Shown one piece after another: positions 29,478 through 37,999 of a stretch of DNA of 64,000 nucleotides. Origin of the DNA: Salegentibacter sp. Hel_I_6. Its GTDB lineage: Bacteria > Bacteroidota > Bacteroidia > Flavobacteriales > Flavobacteriaceae. The position numbers were made by a program, and so were the translations under genes. The notes below the pieces were generated by a model. It was given only the letters and a program-made list of their open reading frames with translations, was not told where the DNA came from and did not search any database. Position 1 is the stretch's first letter, and each line of letters opens with the position of its first letter. Location: positions 3,224,001 to 3,288,000 of the forward strand of contig NZ_JQNQ01000001.1 of NCBI RefSeq assembly GCF_000745315.1, in the 5' to 3' direction.

Positions 29478-29513
29478 AAAGAGGGCGCACTTTTCGACGA
29501 TGACGCCCTCTTT
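29478..29513 (-). terminator. Hairpin between ssb and radC
   Basis: Stem AAAGAGGGCG / CGCCCTCTTT with a 16-base loop, just after the ssb stop. The following T-run is weak, so it may attenuate rather than fully terminate. Confidence 0.5.
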
Positions 29514-29523
29514 GTTTTTTGAT

Positions 29524-29868
29524 TTAACTATCCTTTGCGGAGTTACCCAATAAAAGGATCTCATTTACCAGAATTTCGGTGATGTACTGTTTTTCTCCAG
29601 CTTCATTGTTATACGAGCGATAGGTTAATTTGCCATTAATAGCAATTTCCTTTCCCTTAGCGATATACTTACTGGCAAGTTCTGCCTGCTTACTCCAGGC
29701 TACAAGCTGGTGCCATTGTGTTTCCTGAATTTTCTCTCCGTCTTTAAAAAATTGTTCATTGGTGGCCAAAGAGAATCGGCAAACCAACATACCATTTTCA
29801 AACCTGTGGGATTTAGGATCTTCCCCAACGTTTCCAATTAACTGTACTGTGTTTCTAAGCGTTTTCAT
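29524..29868 (-). CDS. ssb: Single-stranded DNA-binding protein
   Basis: A 114-residue OB-fold protein that coats single-stranded DNA. It shows the SSB order: LRNTVQLIGNVGEDP, RFSLATNEQF, QWHQLVAWSKQAELASKYIAKG and INGKLTYRSY. The acidic DDIPF-like C-terminal tail of housekeeping SSB is missing; it ends LLLGNSAKDS. This is typical of mobile-element SSBs that protect transferred DNA but do not recruit host repair factors. Confidence 0.9.
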   Translation of the reverse strand: MKTLRNTVQLIGNVGEDPKSHRFENGMLVCRFSLATNEQFFKDGEKIQETQWHQLVAWSKQAELASKYIAKGKEIAINGKLTYRSYNNEAGEKQYITEILVNEILLLGNSAKDS

Positions 29869-30019
29869 AACTAAAAGATTTAAAGGTTTATAATTGATTT
29901 TTAACTGATTTACTTATTGTATCCTGAGCGTTTTCCTTTTTTGATTTTTTTAATTCCGTTTCCTTTTTGTGGATTTTATATGATTTCATTTTTCCGTTAT
30001 TCGATTTACTTCCCGTAGC

Positions 30020-30178
30020 GCCTTCACTGTTACCTTTTTCTGATGCTGATACATTTTCAAGATTTAGAATTAGGGAGGACTTATAAAAAGGGAGCGCAGG
30101 GACTGGCTTTATGCAGTGCGGACTAACTTCTAAATCTTGGTATTTTGCATTACAGAAAAAGGTAGTGGCAGTGAAGGC
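30020..30178. other. Structured element B (long imperfect hairpin)
   Basis: Outer arms GCCTTCACTGTTACCTTTTT (30020) and their partner ending CAGTGAAGGC (30178). Inner stem CAAGATTTAGAATTA (30058-30072) pairs with TAACTTCTAAATCTTG (30124-30139). The loop has GGAGGACTTATAAA and GGCTTTATGCAGTGCGG. It shares layout and loop motifs with element A at 28060-28190 while the stem bases differ in compensating pairs. Confidence 0.55.
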
Positions 30179-30758
30179 CGAGAATACTTCAAATAGGTAA
30201 ATGGAAGAGTAGGGAAGGAGCAGGAAGCGGAATTAAATTAATAATGGAATCCAATTTGAGGACTTAAGTGGAAAACCAGAACCGAGAATGAAGCATTCCG
30301 CCGTTTTTGCGGAATAAGCGAAATGGAAGGTGAAGATTTTTCGCTTGTGTCCGGTGCCAGTGAATGAGGCTCTTTAGCCTGGAGGTACGTAAGACTAAAG
30401 TGCTGAATGGAATGAAAACCCCTCATTTAACTCCAAAAATTATTCAATTCTCTATTTTATTCTTAATATCTTGTTAATAACTATAGATAGTAATATAAAC
30501 CTAGAATTAGATATTTTTTAAATTTGGAATCCCTACTCATTTAATTAACCACCAATTTTACTTTATACATTGATTATTTTTAAAGCTATCTCGAATTAAA
30601 TTTAAGGCAATTTGAGGTTGATAGCTGTAAGTAATTCGTAATTGCTTAAAAGAAAGACCAAGGGAGTGACGGTGGCGAAGCCATGTAATTTTTTGATTAA
30701 GATTTATGCTTTAAGAAAGAGAATAACCAGGATGAATTTTGATATATAGGCATAAAGG
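30179..30758. other. Non-coding gap
   Basis: About 580 bp without a convincing gene. A 62-codon minus-strand frame at 30238-30426 has no start context or recognisable content. The segment shows no strong repeat. Confidence 0.3.
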
Positions 30759-31145
30759 TTAAGTAGTTTTCTCCATATAGTTTTGCCAGGTTACAAGAAC
30801 ATATTTCTTTTTTCCGTTTTCATACCGGGTTAGAAAACCAAATTCATATACAAAGAGATAAACTTCCTTCTTGCTGTTTTTCCAATAGTGCGTAAAGTAA
30901 TTAGGATCGAAGCCGTGTTGTTTTAAAATGTCAGCTCTAACCGTGGCTTTCCCTGCTTTGTTGAAGCTTTTTAAAATCCTTCGATTGGTTTTTAATTGAC
31001 GGTCTACTTTTGCATAGAATCCGGCAGCTCCTTCTTTGGTTTTTTGATAATGCCAGGCACTTTTACAATAGGGATCGCAAAACTTTTTATCTGGACGGCC
31101 TTCCAGTTTTTTATTACAGGCCAGACAATGTTTTTCAGTTTCCAT
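30759..31145 (-). CDS. Zinc-ribbon protein of unknown function
   Basis: A 128-residue protein. The N-terminal HCLACNKKLEGRPDKKFC and the following CDPYCKSAWHYQKTK form a four-cysteine zinc ribbon (CxxC...CxxxC). The C-terminal part is basic and rich in aromatics (YENGKKKYVLVTWQNYMEK). It is known as a conserved Bacteroidota hypothetical pattern; function unknown. It is divergent from the cassette integrase gene, with 96 bp between the starts, so both promoters must lie in that gap. Confidence 0.7.
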   Translation of the reverse strand: METEKHCLACNKKLEGRPDKKFCDPYCKSAWHYQKTKEGAAGFYAKVDRQLKTNRRILKSFNKAGKATVRADILKQHGFDPNYFTHYWKNSKKEVYLFVYEFGFLTRYENGKKKYVLVTWQNYMEKTT

Positions 31146-31241
31146 AATTATAAAGCCGTTTTAGTCGTATAATATACGGATAATAAACGTTTTAGGGTTT
31201 AAGTCTGTTTACATTTATATACCAATAAATGCGCAGGCCAT

Positions 31242-32366
31242 ATGGATAGGAAGTATATTACTCTAAAGAATTTAATCATTGATAAAGAAAAATGTATAGG
31301 GTTAAAATTCTTTACCGATAAAGTAGTGCAGGTTATGGTGGACAACTTACCCGATGTACAGTGGAGTGAGAAGTTTCGCATGAATTATATCTTAAACACA
31401 CCGGCTAACCTGGAGCTTGTTTTTAAGACCTTTCGTGGTGTTGCCTGGATCAATTGCAATCATTTTTATTCCAAGGCAAGTTTTGGACGCGAGGAAGAAC
31501 CTGTGAACGTTCAACAACTGCAAAATAGGGAAGAGGTAAGTGGAAAGCGATATTGCCCTGGAAGTTACCTTAGAAAGTTAGAATTAAAGAGGTATGCCAA
31601 TAGCACGATCAAAACCTATGTTTCTTGTTTCGAAACATTCATAAATCATTACAGTGACAGGGAGATAAAGGATTTGAACGAAGAAGATATAAGATTGTAT
31701 CTTCAGAAATTGATACGAGAGGACTTTTCACATTCCTATATTAACCAGGCCATTAATGCTATTAAATTCTATTATGAAGTGGTACTGGAAATGCCCAATA
31801 GGTTTTATGCCATAGAACGTCCCAGACCTATAGAACAACTGCCGAAGGTCCTGGCAAAAGAGGAAATAATGGCTATTATTGAGCATACTAATAACATTAA
31901 ACACCGATGTATAGTAAGTTTGCTTTATTCGGCCGGTTTAAGAAGAATTGAGCTCTTAAATTTAAAACTGGAAGATATAGATAGTAAGAGAATGGTGATT
32001 AAGGTAAGATCGGGCAAAGGAAATAAAGATAGGTTTACAATCTTAAGCGAAAAACTACTTGGTGATTTACGAAAATACTATAAAGAATGGCGACCGACTA
32101 ATTTTTTGTTTGAAGGCCCTGGCAGGAAAGCCTATAGTCCCGAAAGTGTTTCGAGTATAGTAAAGAATGCTGCGAAAAAAGCGAAGATCAAGAAGCGGGT
32201 GACACCCCATATGTTACGACATTCCTTTGCAACCCATCTTTTAGAGAGTGGAACCGATTTACGATATATCCAGGTACTCCTTGGGCATAGAAGCACCAAA
32301 ACAACAGAAATTTACACGCACGTGGCTACAAATATTTTTTTTAAGATTAAAAATCCATTAGATTAG
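31242..32366 (+). CDS. XerC/D-like tyrosine recombinase, putative cassette (integron-type) integrase
   Basis: A 374-residue recombinase that probably inserts and excises the cassettes downstream. A ~105-residue N-terminal extension (IGLKFFTDKVVQVMVDNLPD) precedes a SAM-like DNA-binding domain (about 107-190) and the catalytic domain with R234 (SAGLRRIELLNL), K259 (SGKGNKDR), H323 and R326 (HMLRHSFATHLL), H349 (LLGHR) and Tyr358 (TTEIYTHV). Between K259 and H323 there are only 63 residues; the extra segment that classical IntI carries there is absent. Its 3' end faces the array, opposite to the common integron layout. Confidence 0.85.
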   Translation: MDRKYITLKNLIIDKEKCIGLKFFTDKVVQVMVDNLPDVQWSEKFRMNYILNTPANLELVFKTFRGVAWINCNHFYSKASFGREEEPVNVQQLQNREEVSGKRYCPGSYLRKLELKRYANSTIKTYVSCFETFINHYSDREIKDLNEEDIRLYLQKLIREDFSHSYINQAINAIKFYYEVVLEMPNRFYAIERPRPIEQLPKVLAKEEIMAIIEHTNNIKHRCIVSLLYSAGLRRIELLNLKLEDIDSKRMVIKVRSGKGNKDRFTILSEKLLGDLRKYYKEWRPTNFLFEGPGRKAYSPESVSSIVKNAAKKAKIKKRVTPHMLRHSFATHLLESGTDLRYIQVLLGHRSTKTTEIYTHVATNIFFKIKNPLD

Positions 32367-32418
32367 TCATGTAAAGACATAATAGATATAAATGTAATAC
32401 TGCATTTATACGTACGTT
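32367..32418 (+). other. Candidate attI site
   Basis: The 50 bases between the integrase stop and the first cassette end in TTTATACGTACGTTG. This nearly equals the right end of the standard attC (TTTATACGGGACGTTG), including the G\|TT exchange point at 32416\|32417. No long hairpin is present, as expected for a primary attachment site. Assignment is from position and this similarity. Confidence 0.6.
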
Positions 32419-32876
32419 GTATACTATTGCTGGCAGCGAATGGTCTTCTTTTGAGGATCCTGGGCTGATTTTAGGAGGTATAGCTAAAGGAAAGAGAAGG
32501 ACATACTTTTTGGTAGTGTCCCCAAGTATTTAGCGATGAGATCGTGGAGAGTTTTTTAACTATCCAAACGTTATCACGTTACTAATACTTGAGGTTAAGG
32601 TAGTTGAAGTTTTGGAAATAGTCTATGGGGCAACTCCCTTAATTTTTTACTTTAGCTATACGGACAATTTGAAAAGCCCTCCCCTTATTTCACGGATGTT
32701 TAGATCTACTTCTAAACACAATGTAAACGGGGCACGGACCTTAAAAGAAGTATTTTTATTTTTGCGCTTCAATCAACAGTCTCTGTTAACCTGATCCTGG
32801 CAGATAAGATAAACAGCATACAACACCATCTAACTGCAATAGCCGCAAAAATGCGACTACGGCAGTTAGATCAACG
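32417..32876 (+). repeat. 460-bp cassette, tandem copy 1 (cassette 1)
   Basis: First of six tandem units. It begins TTGTATACTATTGCTGGC and ends with a compact attC (about 32816-32882) whose stem ATCTAACTGC / GCAGTTAGAT is perfect, with inner pairing TAGCCGC / GCGACTA. No convincing gene: the best frame (60 codons) starts TTG without a ribosome site. An internal imperfect dyad CAAGTATT / AATACTTG flanks a 50-base segment. A -7-like TATTTTTG lies at 32757. It may specify a small RNA or regulatory function. Confidence 0.75.
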
Positions 32877-33336
32877 TTGTATACTATTGCTGGCAGCGAA
32901 TGGTCTTCTTTTGAGGATCCTGGGCTGATTTTAGGAGGTATAGCTAAAGGAAAGAGAAGGACATACTTTTTGGTAGTGTCCCCAAGTATTTAGCGATGAG
33001 ATCGTGGAGAGTTTTTTAACTATCCAAACGTTATCACGTTACTAATACTTGAGGTTAAGGTAGTTGAAGTTTTGGAAATAGTCTATGGGGCAACTCCCTT
33101 AATTTTTTACTTTAGCTATACGGACAATTTGAAAAGCCCTCCCCTTATTTCACGGATGTTTAGATCTACTTCTAAACACAATGTAAACGGGGCACGGACC
33201 TTAAAAGAAGTATTTTTATTTTTGCGCTTCAATCAACAGTCTCTGTTAACCTGATCCTGGCAGATAAGATAAACAGCATACAACACCATCTAACTGCAAT
33301 AGCCGCAAAAATGCGACTACGGCAGTTAGATCAACG
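32877..33336 (+). repeat. 460-bp cassette, tandem copy 2 (cassette 2)
   Basis: Appears identical to copy 1 over the full length, including the attC ending CAACG at 33336. Confidence 0.8.
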
Positions 33337-33796
33337 TTGTATACTATTGCTGGCAGCGAATGGTCTTCTTTTGAGGATCCTGGGCTGATTTTAGGAGGTA
33401 TAGCTAAAGGAAAGAGAAGGACATACTTTTTGGTAGTGTCCCCAAGTATTTAGCGATGAGATCGTGGAGAGTTTTTTAACTATCCAAACGTTATCACGTT
33501 ACTAATACTTGAGGTTAAGGTAGTTGAAGTTTTGGAAATAGTCTATGGGGCAACTCCCTTAATTTTTTACTTTAGCTATACGGACAATTTGAAAAGCCCT
33601 CCCCTTATTTCACGGATGTTTAGATCTACTTCTAAACACAATGTAAACGGGGCACGGACCTTAAAAGAAGTATTTTTATTTTTGCGCTTCAATCAACAGT
33701 CTCTGTTAACCTGATCCTGGCAGATAAGATAAACAGCATACAACACCATCTAACTGCAATAGCCGCAAAAATGCGACTACGGCAGTTAGATCAACG
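33337..33796 (+). repeat. 460-bp cassette, tandem copy 3 (cassette 3)
   Basis: Appears identical to copies 1 and 2. Confidence 0.8.
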
Positions 33797-34256
33797 TTGT
33801 ATACTATTGCTGGCAGCGAATGGTCTTCTTTTGAGGATCCTGGGCTGATTTTAGGAGGTATAGCTAAAGGAAAGAGAAGGACATACTTTTTGGTAGTGTC
33901 CCCAAGTATTTAGCGATGAGATCGTGGAGAGTTTTTTAACTATCCAAACGTTATCACGTTACTAATACTTGAGGTTAAGGTAGTTGAAGTTTTGGAAATA
34001 GTCTATGGGGCAACTCCCTTAATTTTTTACTTTAGCTATACGGACAATTTGAAAAGCCCTCCCCTTATTTCACGGATGTTTAGATCTACTTCTAAACACA
34101 ATGTAAACGGGGCACGGACCTTAAAAGAAGTATTTTTATTTTTGCGCTTCAATCAACAGTCTCTGTTAACCTGATCCTGGCAGATAAGATAAACAGCATA
34201 CAACACCATCTAACTGCAATAGCCGCAAAAATGCGACTACGGCAGTTAGATCAACG
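33797..34256 (+). repeat. 460-bp cassette, tandem copy 4 (cassette 4)
   Basis: Appears identical to copies 1-3. Confidence 0.8.
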
Positions 34257-34716
34257 TTGTATACTATTGCTGGCAGCGAATGGTCTTCTTTTGAGGATCC
34301 TGGGCTGATTTTAGGAGGTATAGCTAAAGGAAAGAGAAGGACATACTTTTTGGTAGTGTCCCCAAGTATTTAGCGATGAGATCGTGGAGAGTTTTTTAAC
34401 TATCCAAACGTTATCACGTTACTAATACTTGAGGTTAAGGTAGTTGAAGTTTTGGAAATAGTCTATGGGGCAACTCCCTTAATTTTTTACTTTAGCTATA
34501 CGGACAATTTGAAAAGCCCTCCCCTTATTTCACGGATGTTTAGATCTACTTCTAAACACAATGTAACCGGGGCACGGACCTTAAAAGAAGTCTTTTTATT
34601 TTTGCGCTTCAATCAACAGTCCCTGTTAACCTGATCCTAGCAGATAAGATAAACAGCATACAACACCATCTAACTGCAATAGCCGCAAAAATGCGACTAC
34701 GGCAGTTAGATCAACG
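34257..34716 (+). repeat. 460-bp cassette, tandem copy 5, variant (cassette 5)
   Basis: Differs from the others at about four clustered positions in its last third: AACCGGGG for AAACGGGG, AAGTCTTT for AAGTATTT, CAGTCCCTG for CAGTCTCTG, and CCTAGCAG for CCTGGCAG. The variant argues against a pure assembly artefact. Confidence 0.8.
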
Positions 34717-35176
34717 TTGTATACTATTGCTGGCAGCGAATGGTCTTCTTTTGAGGATCCTGGGCTGATTTTAGGAGGTATAGCTAAAGGAAAGAGAAGG
34801 ACATACTTTTTGGTAGTGTCCCCAAGTATTTAGCGATGAGATCGTGGAGAGTTTTTTAACTATCCAAACGTTATCACGTTACTAATACTTGAGGTTAAGG
34901 TAGTTGAAGTTTTGGAAATAGTCTATGGGGCAACTCCCTTAATTTTTTACTTTAGCTATACGGACAATTTGAAAAGCCCTCCCCTTATTTCACGGATGTT
35001 TAGATCTACTTCTAAACACAATGTAAACGGGGCACGGACCTTAAAAGAAGTATTTTTATTTTTGCGCTTCAATCAACAGTCTCTGTTAACCTGATCCTGG
35101 CAGATAAGATAAACAGCATACAACACCATCTAACTGCAATAGCCGCAAAAATGCGACTACGGCAGTTAGATCAACG
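34717..35176 (+). repeat. 460-bp cassette, tandem copy 6 (cassette 6)
   Basis: Appears identical to copy 1. The next cassette starts TTGTGAG at 35177. Confidence 0.8.
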
Positions 35177-35269
35177 TTGTGAGTCATCGAGAGGATTTTT
35201 AGGGAAAAGATTGAAAATAGAGAAAGCCGGTGATTTTTGTTTTTCAATCTTTGGTCGTTTAATTAGCAA

Positions 35270-35410
35270 ATGACGGGTAAATCGGCAATAGCTATTTATT
35301 TTAAAATCTATTTGAAGCCATTTCTGCATTGGCTCGTAAGAACTTTAAAAAAAGGCGTTTTATCGGTAATTGTAGTTTCTCTCGGGAAGAAAAAAAGCTA
35401 CGTGTTATAA
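35270..35410 (+). CDS. Possible 46-residue peptide of cassette 7
   Basis: ATG frame MTGKSAIAIYFKIYLKPFLH continuing to KKKSYVL, basic and partly hydrophobic. It is the longest sensible + frame of cassette 7 and is repeated unchanged in cassette 8 (37555-37695). No ribosome site is evident. It could be an amphipathic peptide or a chance frame. Confidence 0.3.
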   Translation: MTGKSAIAIYFKIYLKPFLHWLVRTLKKGVLSVIVVSLGKKKSYVL

Positions 35411-35485
35411 AATCACTCAGCCGCAAGTGGCGCTTTTTTTAGCAAATTTGGAAGTTTCGGCTTGCGGATTTGAAGACGTCTCACA

Positions 35486-37339
35486 ATCGAGTAGACGGCT
35501 CCGCCGTTAATTGACGGAGTGCGCCTCTCACACCACCATACGTACGGGTCTCGTATACGGCGGTTCGATAATGAAACTTATCGATTATAGTATTCGATTA
35601 AACCAACATAACCTTTCATTTTTAAGCGTTTTATGGTAATAGTGGTACGCAAGATAGGACTCTGGGCTACAGCCCAGCCGCCCATTCGGGTGCGACTCCA
35701 GGCATAGGCTTGATCTGGATTAATACCCAATCGAATAAGGTTTTTCCGTTTTCGTTCGGGCTTTTTCCAGTGATGCCAGATGCAATACCGTAAACGATTC
35801 CTTAGCCATTCTTCCAGCTTCTTAAGCTTTCCCTGAATGGATGCCGGTTTAAAGTAATTGATCCAGCCCCTTAACAATAAGTTGATGCTGTGGATACGTT
35901 CTTCAAAGCTTGCAGGAATTGTCTTTTTGGTAATATATTTAAGTTTTGACTTAAATATTTCCCATTTTGACGCTTCTGCCACAAGCTGGTATTTGGCCTT
36001 TTCTCCTTTCTTGTAGGTTGGTACAAAACCAAATCCCAATACCTTAAAGGTTAAAGGTTTACGTATGCCACTTTTCTCCCTATTGATTGGAAGCCGGAGT
36101 TTGTCCCGGAGAAATTTGTAGATACTATTACCTACGCGTTTCGCAGCGGGTTTACTTCGAACGTAAATACTAAAATCATCGGCATATCTTACATAGCGGT
36201 GTCCTCGCTTTTCCAGTTCTTTATCCAGCTCATTGAGCAGAATATTGGAGAGCAAAGGACTTAAGGGAGAACCTTGCGGGACTCCTTTCCTGCGTTTATG
36301 CAACTTGTCGTTAATTTGTATCGGAGCTCTTAAAAATGACCGCAATAACTTTAAAGTAGCCCGGCATTTTACCTTTTTGAATATCAAGTCTAACAGTACA
36401 TCGTGGGCCACTTCATCAAAGAAGCTCTTTAAATCAATATCGACGATGTTTTGGTAGCCAGAATTGATATTTTCAAGGCTCTGTGCAACGGCTTGATGGG
36501 CATTGCGGTTTGGTCTGAATCCATAACTATAATTTTGAAAGGCTGGCTCAAATACTGGTTGCAAAACCTGATGTAATGCTTGCTGAAATACCCTGTCGAC
36601 AACCGTGGGAATACCGAGTAAACGTTTCTTCCCGTTGCTTTTTGGTATTTCAACTCCCAGTATTGGAGCCACCTGATATTCCCCTCGTTCTATCTGCCGG
36701 GCGTATTGTTTACCGTGAGCTTTTAGAATAGATTGGAGTCCTGTTATTTGGACGTTATCTATACCTGCTGCTCCTTTGTTGCGATACACCTGACGGAAGG
36801 CTTGGTTTAGGTTCTTTTTACTTGTTAATTCTTTAATCATTAATACTAAAACAAATTTGTTGTCTCGCTTGATCGAAGGCTATTATTCTACCGGAAGGCT
36901 ATCCGTAACATAAAATAACTCCAAGGTTCATTAAAGACCATTATCGTTCAGTCCTTCACCGGCTTATCAGGTGACCGGCTACTATGACTTCGGCTGACTT
37001 CTCCATCAAGCCATCCCGTGGCTATGGAGATCTCCCCAGGTAAGAACATCTTCTTTCCCCTGATTCCTGCCGGATCTACTACTTCGGTATTCATTTCGAA
37101 AGAAATGTTTAGGACATCACAATGATGTGCTTGCTCATCCAACCTTGTAGCCTCATATCCGGTTCCTGTTCGTCAGCACCAGGGTTTGTAGTCCCGCTTC
37201 CTTCAGTCCCAACTTCGCAGTTGGCAACCTTGCGGCTTACTAATGGTTCAAGGCGTCACCCCTGCCCATAAGGGACTTGCACCCTTTAGATTAATCTTTT
37301 ACCTTTCGGTAAAAGAAAAGATGCCCATGCTGGGCACAC
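35486..37339 (-). mobile_element. Group IIC (attC-type) intron, copy 1
   Basis: A 1854-bp element on the minus strand with 5' end GTGTGCCCAGC (GUGYG rule) and 3' end CTACTCGAT. The domain V hairpin lies near 35531-35566 (CCGCCGTATACG / CGTACGTATGGTGG). The borders are proven by the neighbouring cassette 8, which has the same flanks joined without it (CTCACA+ACAAAATAT). On the bottom strand the site reads TTGT\|TGTGAG, matching the TTGT\|T target known for attC introns. The insertion separates R'' of attC 7 from the rest. Confidence 0.92.
35578..36840 (-). CDS. Group II intron reverse transcriptase/maturase (intron copy 1)
   Basis: A 420-residue protein that splices the intron RNA and copies it into new DNA sites. 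Reverse transcriptase blocks are GIDNV, IPKSNGKKRLLGIPT, DIDLKSFFD, KGVPQGSPLSPLLSNI (about 185-200) and the catalytic YADD (219-222). The maturase X region follows (LLRGWINYF, about 325), with a class C C-terminus (KRKNLIRLGI...SPILRTTIT). There is no H-N-H endonuclease domain, as in group IIC, which inserts into hairpin DNA such as attC. It lies within intron domain IV. Confidence 0.95.
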   Translation of the reverse strand: MIKELTSKKNLNQAFRQVYRNKGAAGIDNVQITGLQSILKAHGKQYARQIERGEYQVAPILGVEIPKSNGKKRLLGIPTVVDRVFQQALHQVLQPVFEPAFQNYSYGFRPNRNAHQAVAQSLENINSGYQNIVDIDLKSFFDEVAHDVLLDLIFKKVKCRATLKLLRSFLRAPIQINDKLHKRRKGVPQGSPLSPLLSNILLNELDKELEKRGHRYVRYADDFSIYVRSKPAAKRVGNSIYKFLRDKLRLPINREKSGIRKPLTFKVLGFGFVPTYKKGEKAKYQLVAEASKWEIFKSKLKYITKKTIPASFEERIHSINLLLRGWINYFKPASIQGKLKKLEEWLRNRLRYCIWHHWKKPERKRKNLIRLGINPDQAYAWSRTRMGGWAVAQSPILRTTITIKRLKMKGYVGLIEYYNR

Positions 37340-37467
37340 ACAAAATATAAAAACAATGCTTTAATTTAGTCTCAAACCGAAACTATGTGCGTTTTTGCTA
37401 CGCCTGGTTTTTCCTAAGGTAAAATCATTGCTTATATGCAGCACAGTTTTTATACGAGACGTTGTGA
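37340..37467 (+). repeat. attC of cassette 7 (right part, split by intron)
   Basis: Continues after the intron as ACAAAATATAAAAACAATGC and ends TTTTTATACGAGACGTTG. Its R'' part CTCACA lies 1.85 kb away at 35480-35485. Confidence 0.85.
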
Positions 37468-37892
37468 GTCATCGAGAGGATTTTTAGGGAAAAGATTGAA
37501 AATAGAGAAAGCCGGTGATTTTTGTTTTTCAATCTTTGGTCGTTTAATTAGCAAATGACGGGTAAATCGGCAATAGCTATTTATTTTAAAATCTATTTGA
37601 AGCCATTTCTGCATTGGCTCGTAAGAACTTTAAAAAAAGGCGTTTTATCGGTAATTGTAGTTTCTCTCGGGAAGAAAAAAAGCTACGTGTTATAAAATCA
37701 CTCAGCCGCAAGTGGCGCTTTTTTTAGCAAATTTGGAAGTTTCGGCTTGCGGATTTGAAGACGTCTCACAACAAAATATAAAAACAATGCTTTAATTTAG
37801 TCTCAAACCGAAACTATGTGCGTTTTTGCTACGCCTGGTTTTTCCTAAGGTAAAATCATTGCTTATATGCAGCACAGTTTTTATACGAGACG
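37462..37892 (+). repeat. Cassette 8, intron-free twin of cassette 7
   Basis: A 431-bp cassette that repeats cassette 7 without the group II intron. It contains the same possible 46-codon frame (37555-37695) and the tail motif CACTCAGCCGCAAG. The pair gives an occupied and an empty intron target side by side. Confidence 0.85.
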
Positions 37893-37898
37893 TTAGCT
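37765..37898 (+). repeat. attC of cassette 8
   Basis: R'' CTCACAAC complements the cassette start TTGTGAG. Stems TATAAAAAC / GTTTTTATA outside. It ends ACGAGACG\|TTAGC. The middle part (GCGTTTTTGCTACGCC) differs from the main type and is shared with attC 13. Confidence 0.85.
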
Positions 37899-37934
37899 AC
37901 AATTTGTTGATAAATCCTTAGAGTTTTATATCTA

Positions 37935-37965
37935 TTTGTCAAAATAAAAAATATTACTACATTTG
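37935..37965 (+). promoter_or_regulatory. Bacteroidetes-type promoter of the PadR cassette
   Basis: TTTG (37935-37938), 19 bases, then TACATTTG (37958-37965), matching the -33 TTTG / -7 TAnnTTTG consensus with ideal spacing. It lies inside cassette 9 about 35 bases before the padR-like start, so the cassette carries its own promoter. Confidence 0.8.
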
Positions 37966-37989
37966 TATTATTCAAGTTGTATAATACAA
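37963..37989. promoter_or_regulatory. Candidate PadR operator
   Basis: Perfect 9-base dyad TTGTATTAT / ATAATACAA separated by 9 bases. It overlaps the end of the -7 box and the expected transcription start, ten bases before the padR-like ATG at 38000. The AT-rich dyad resembles PadR targets, suggesting autorepression. Confidence 0.65.
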
Positions 37990-37999
37990 ACAGAAAACA

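Noticed and set aside
30238..30426. 62-codon minus-strand frame
   Set aside because: Serine-rich chance-like composition, no start context, overlaps no conserved motif.
32612..32794. 60-codon frame repeated in every 460-bp cassette copy
   Set aside because: It starts at TTG with no ribosome site, and repetition only reflects that the DNA is repeated. Two of the few changes in copy 5 fall in it without any sign of codon constraint. Kept as a repeat, not as a gene.
36233..36653. 74-codon frames on both strands within the intron maturase genes
   Set aside because: They overlap the reverse transcriptase in other frames and repeat with each intron copy.
36948..37142. 64-codon minus-strand frame in each intron (also at 47176, 50268 and 61228)
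   Set aside because: It lies in the 5' structural part of the group II intron RNA, upstream of the maturase, and is conserved because the RNA is.
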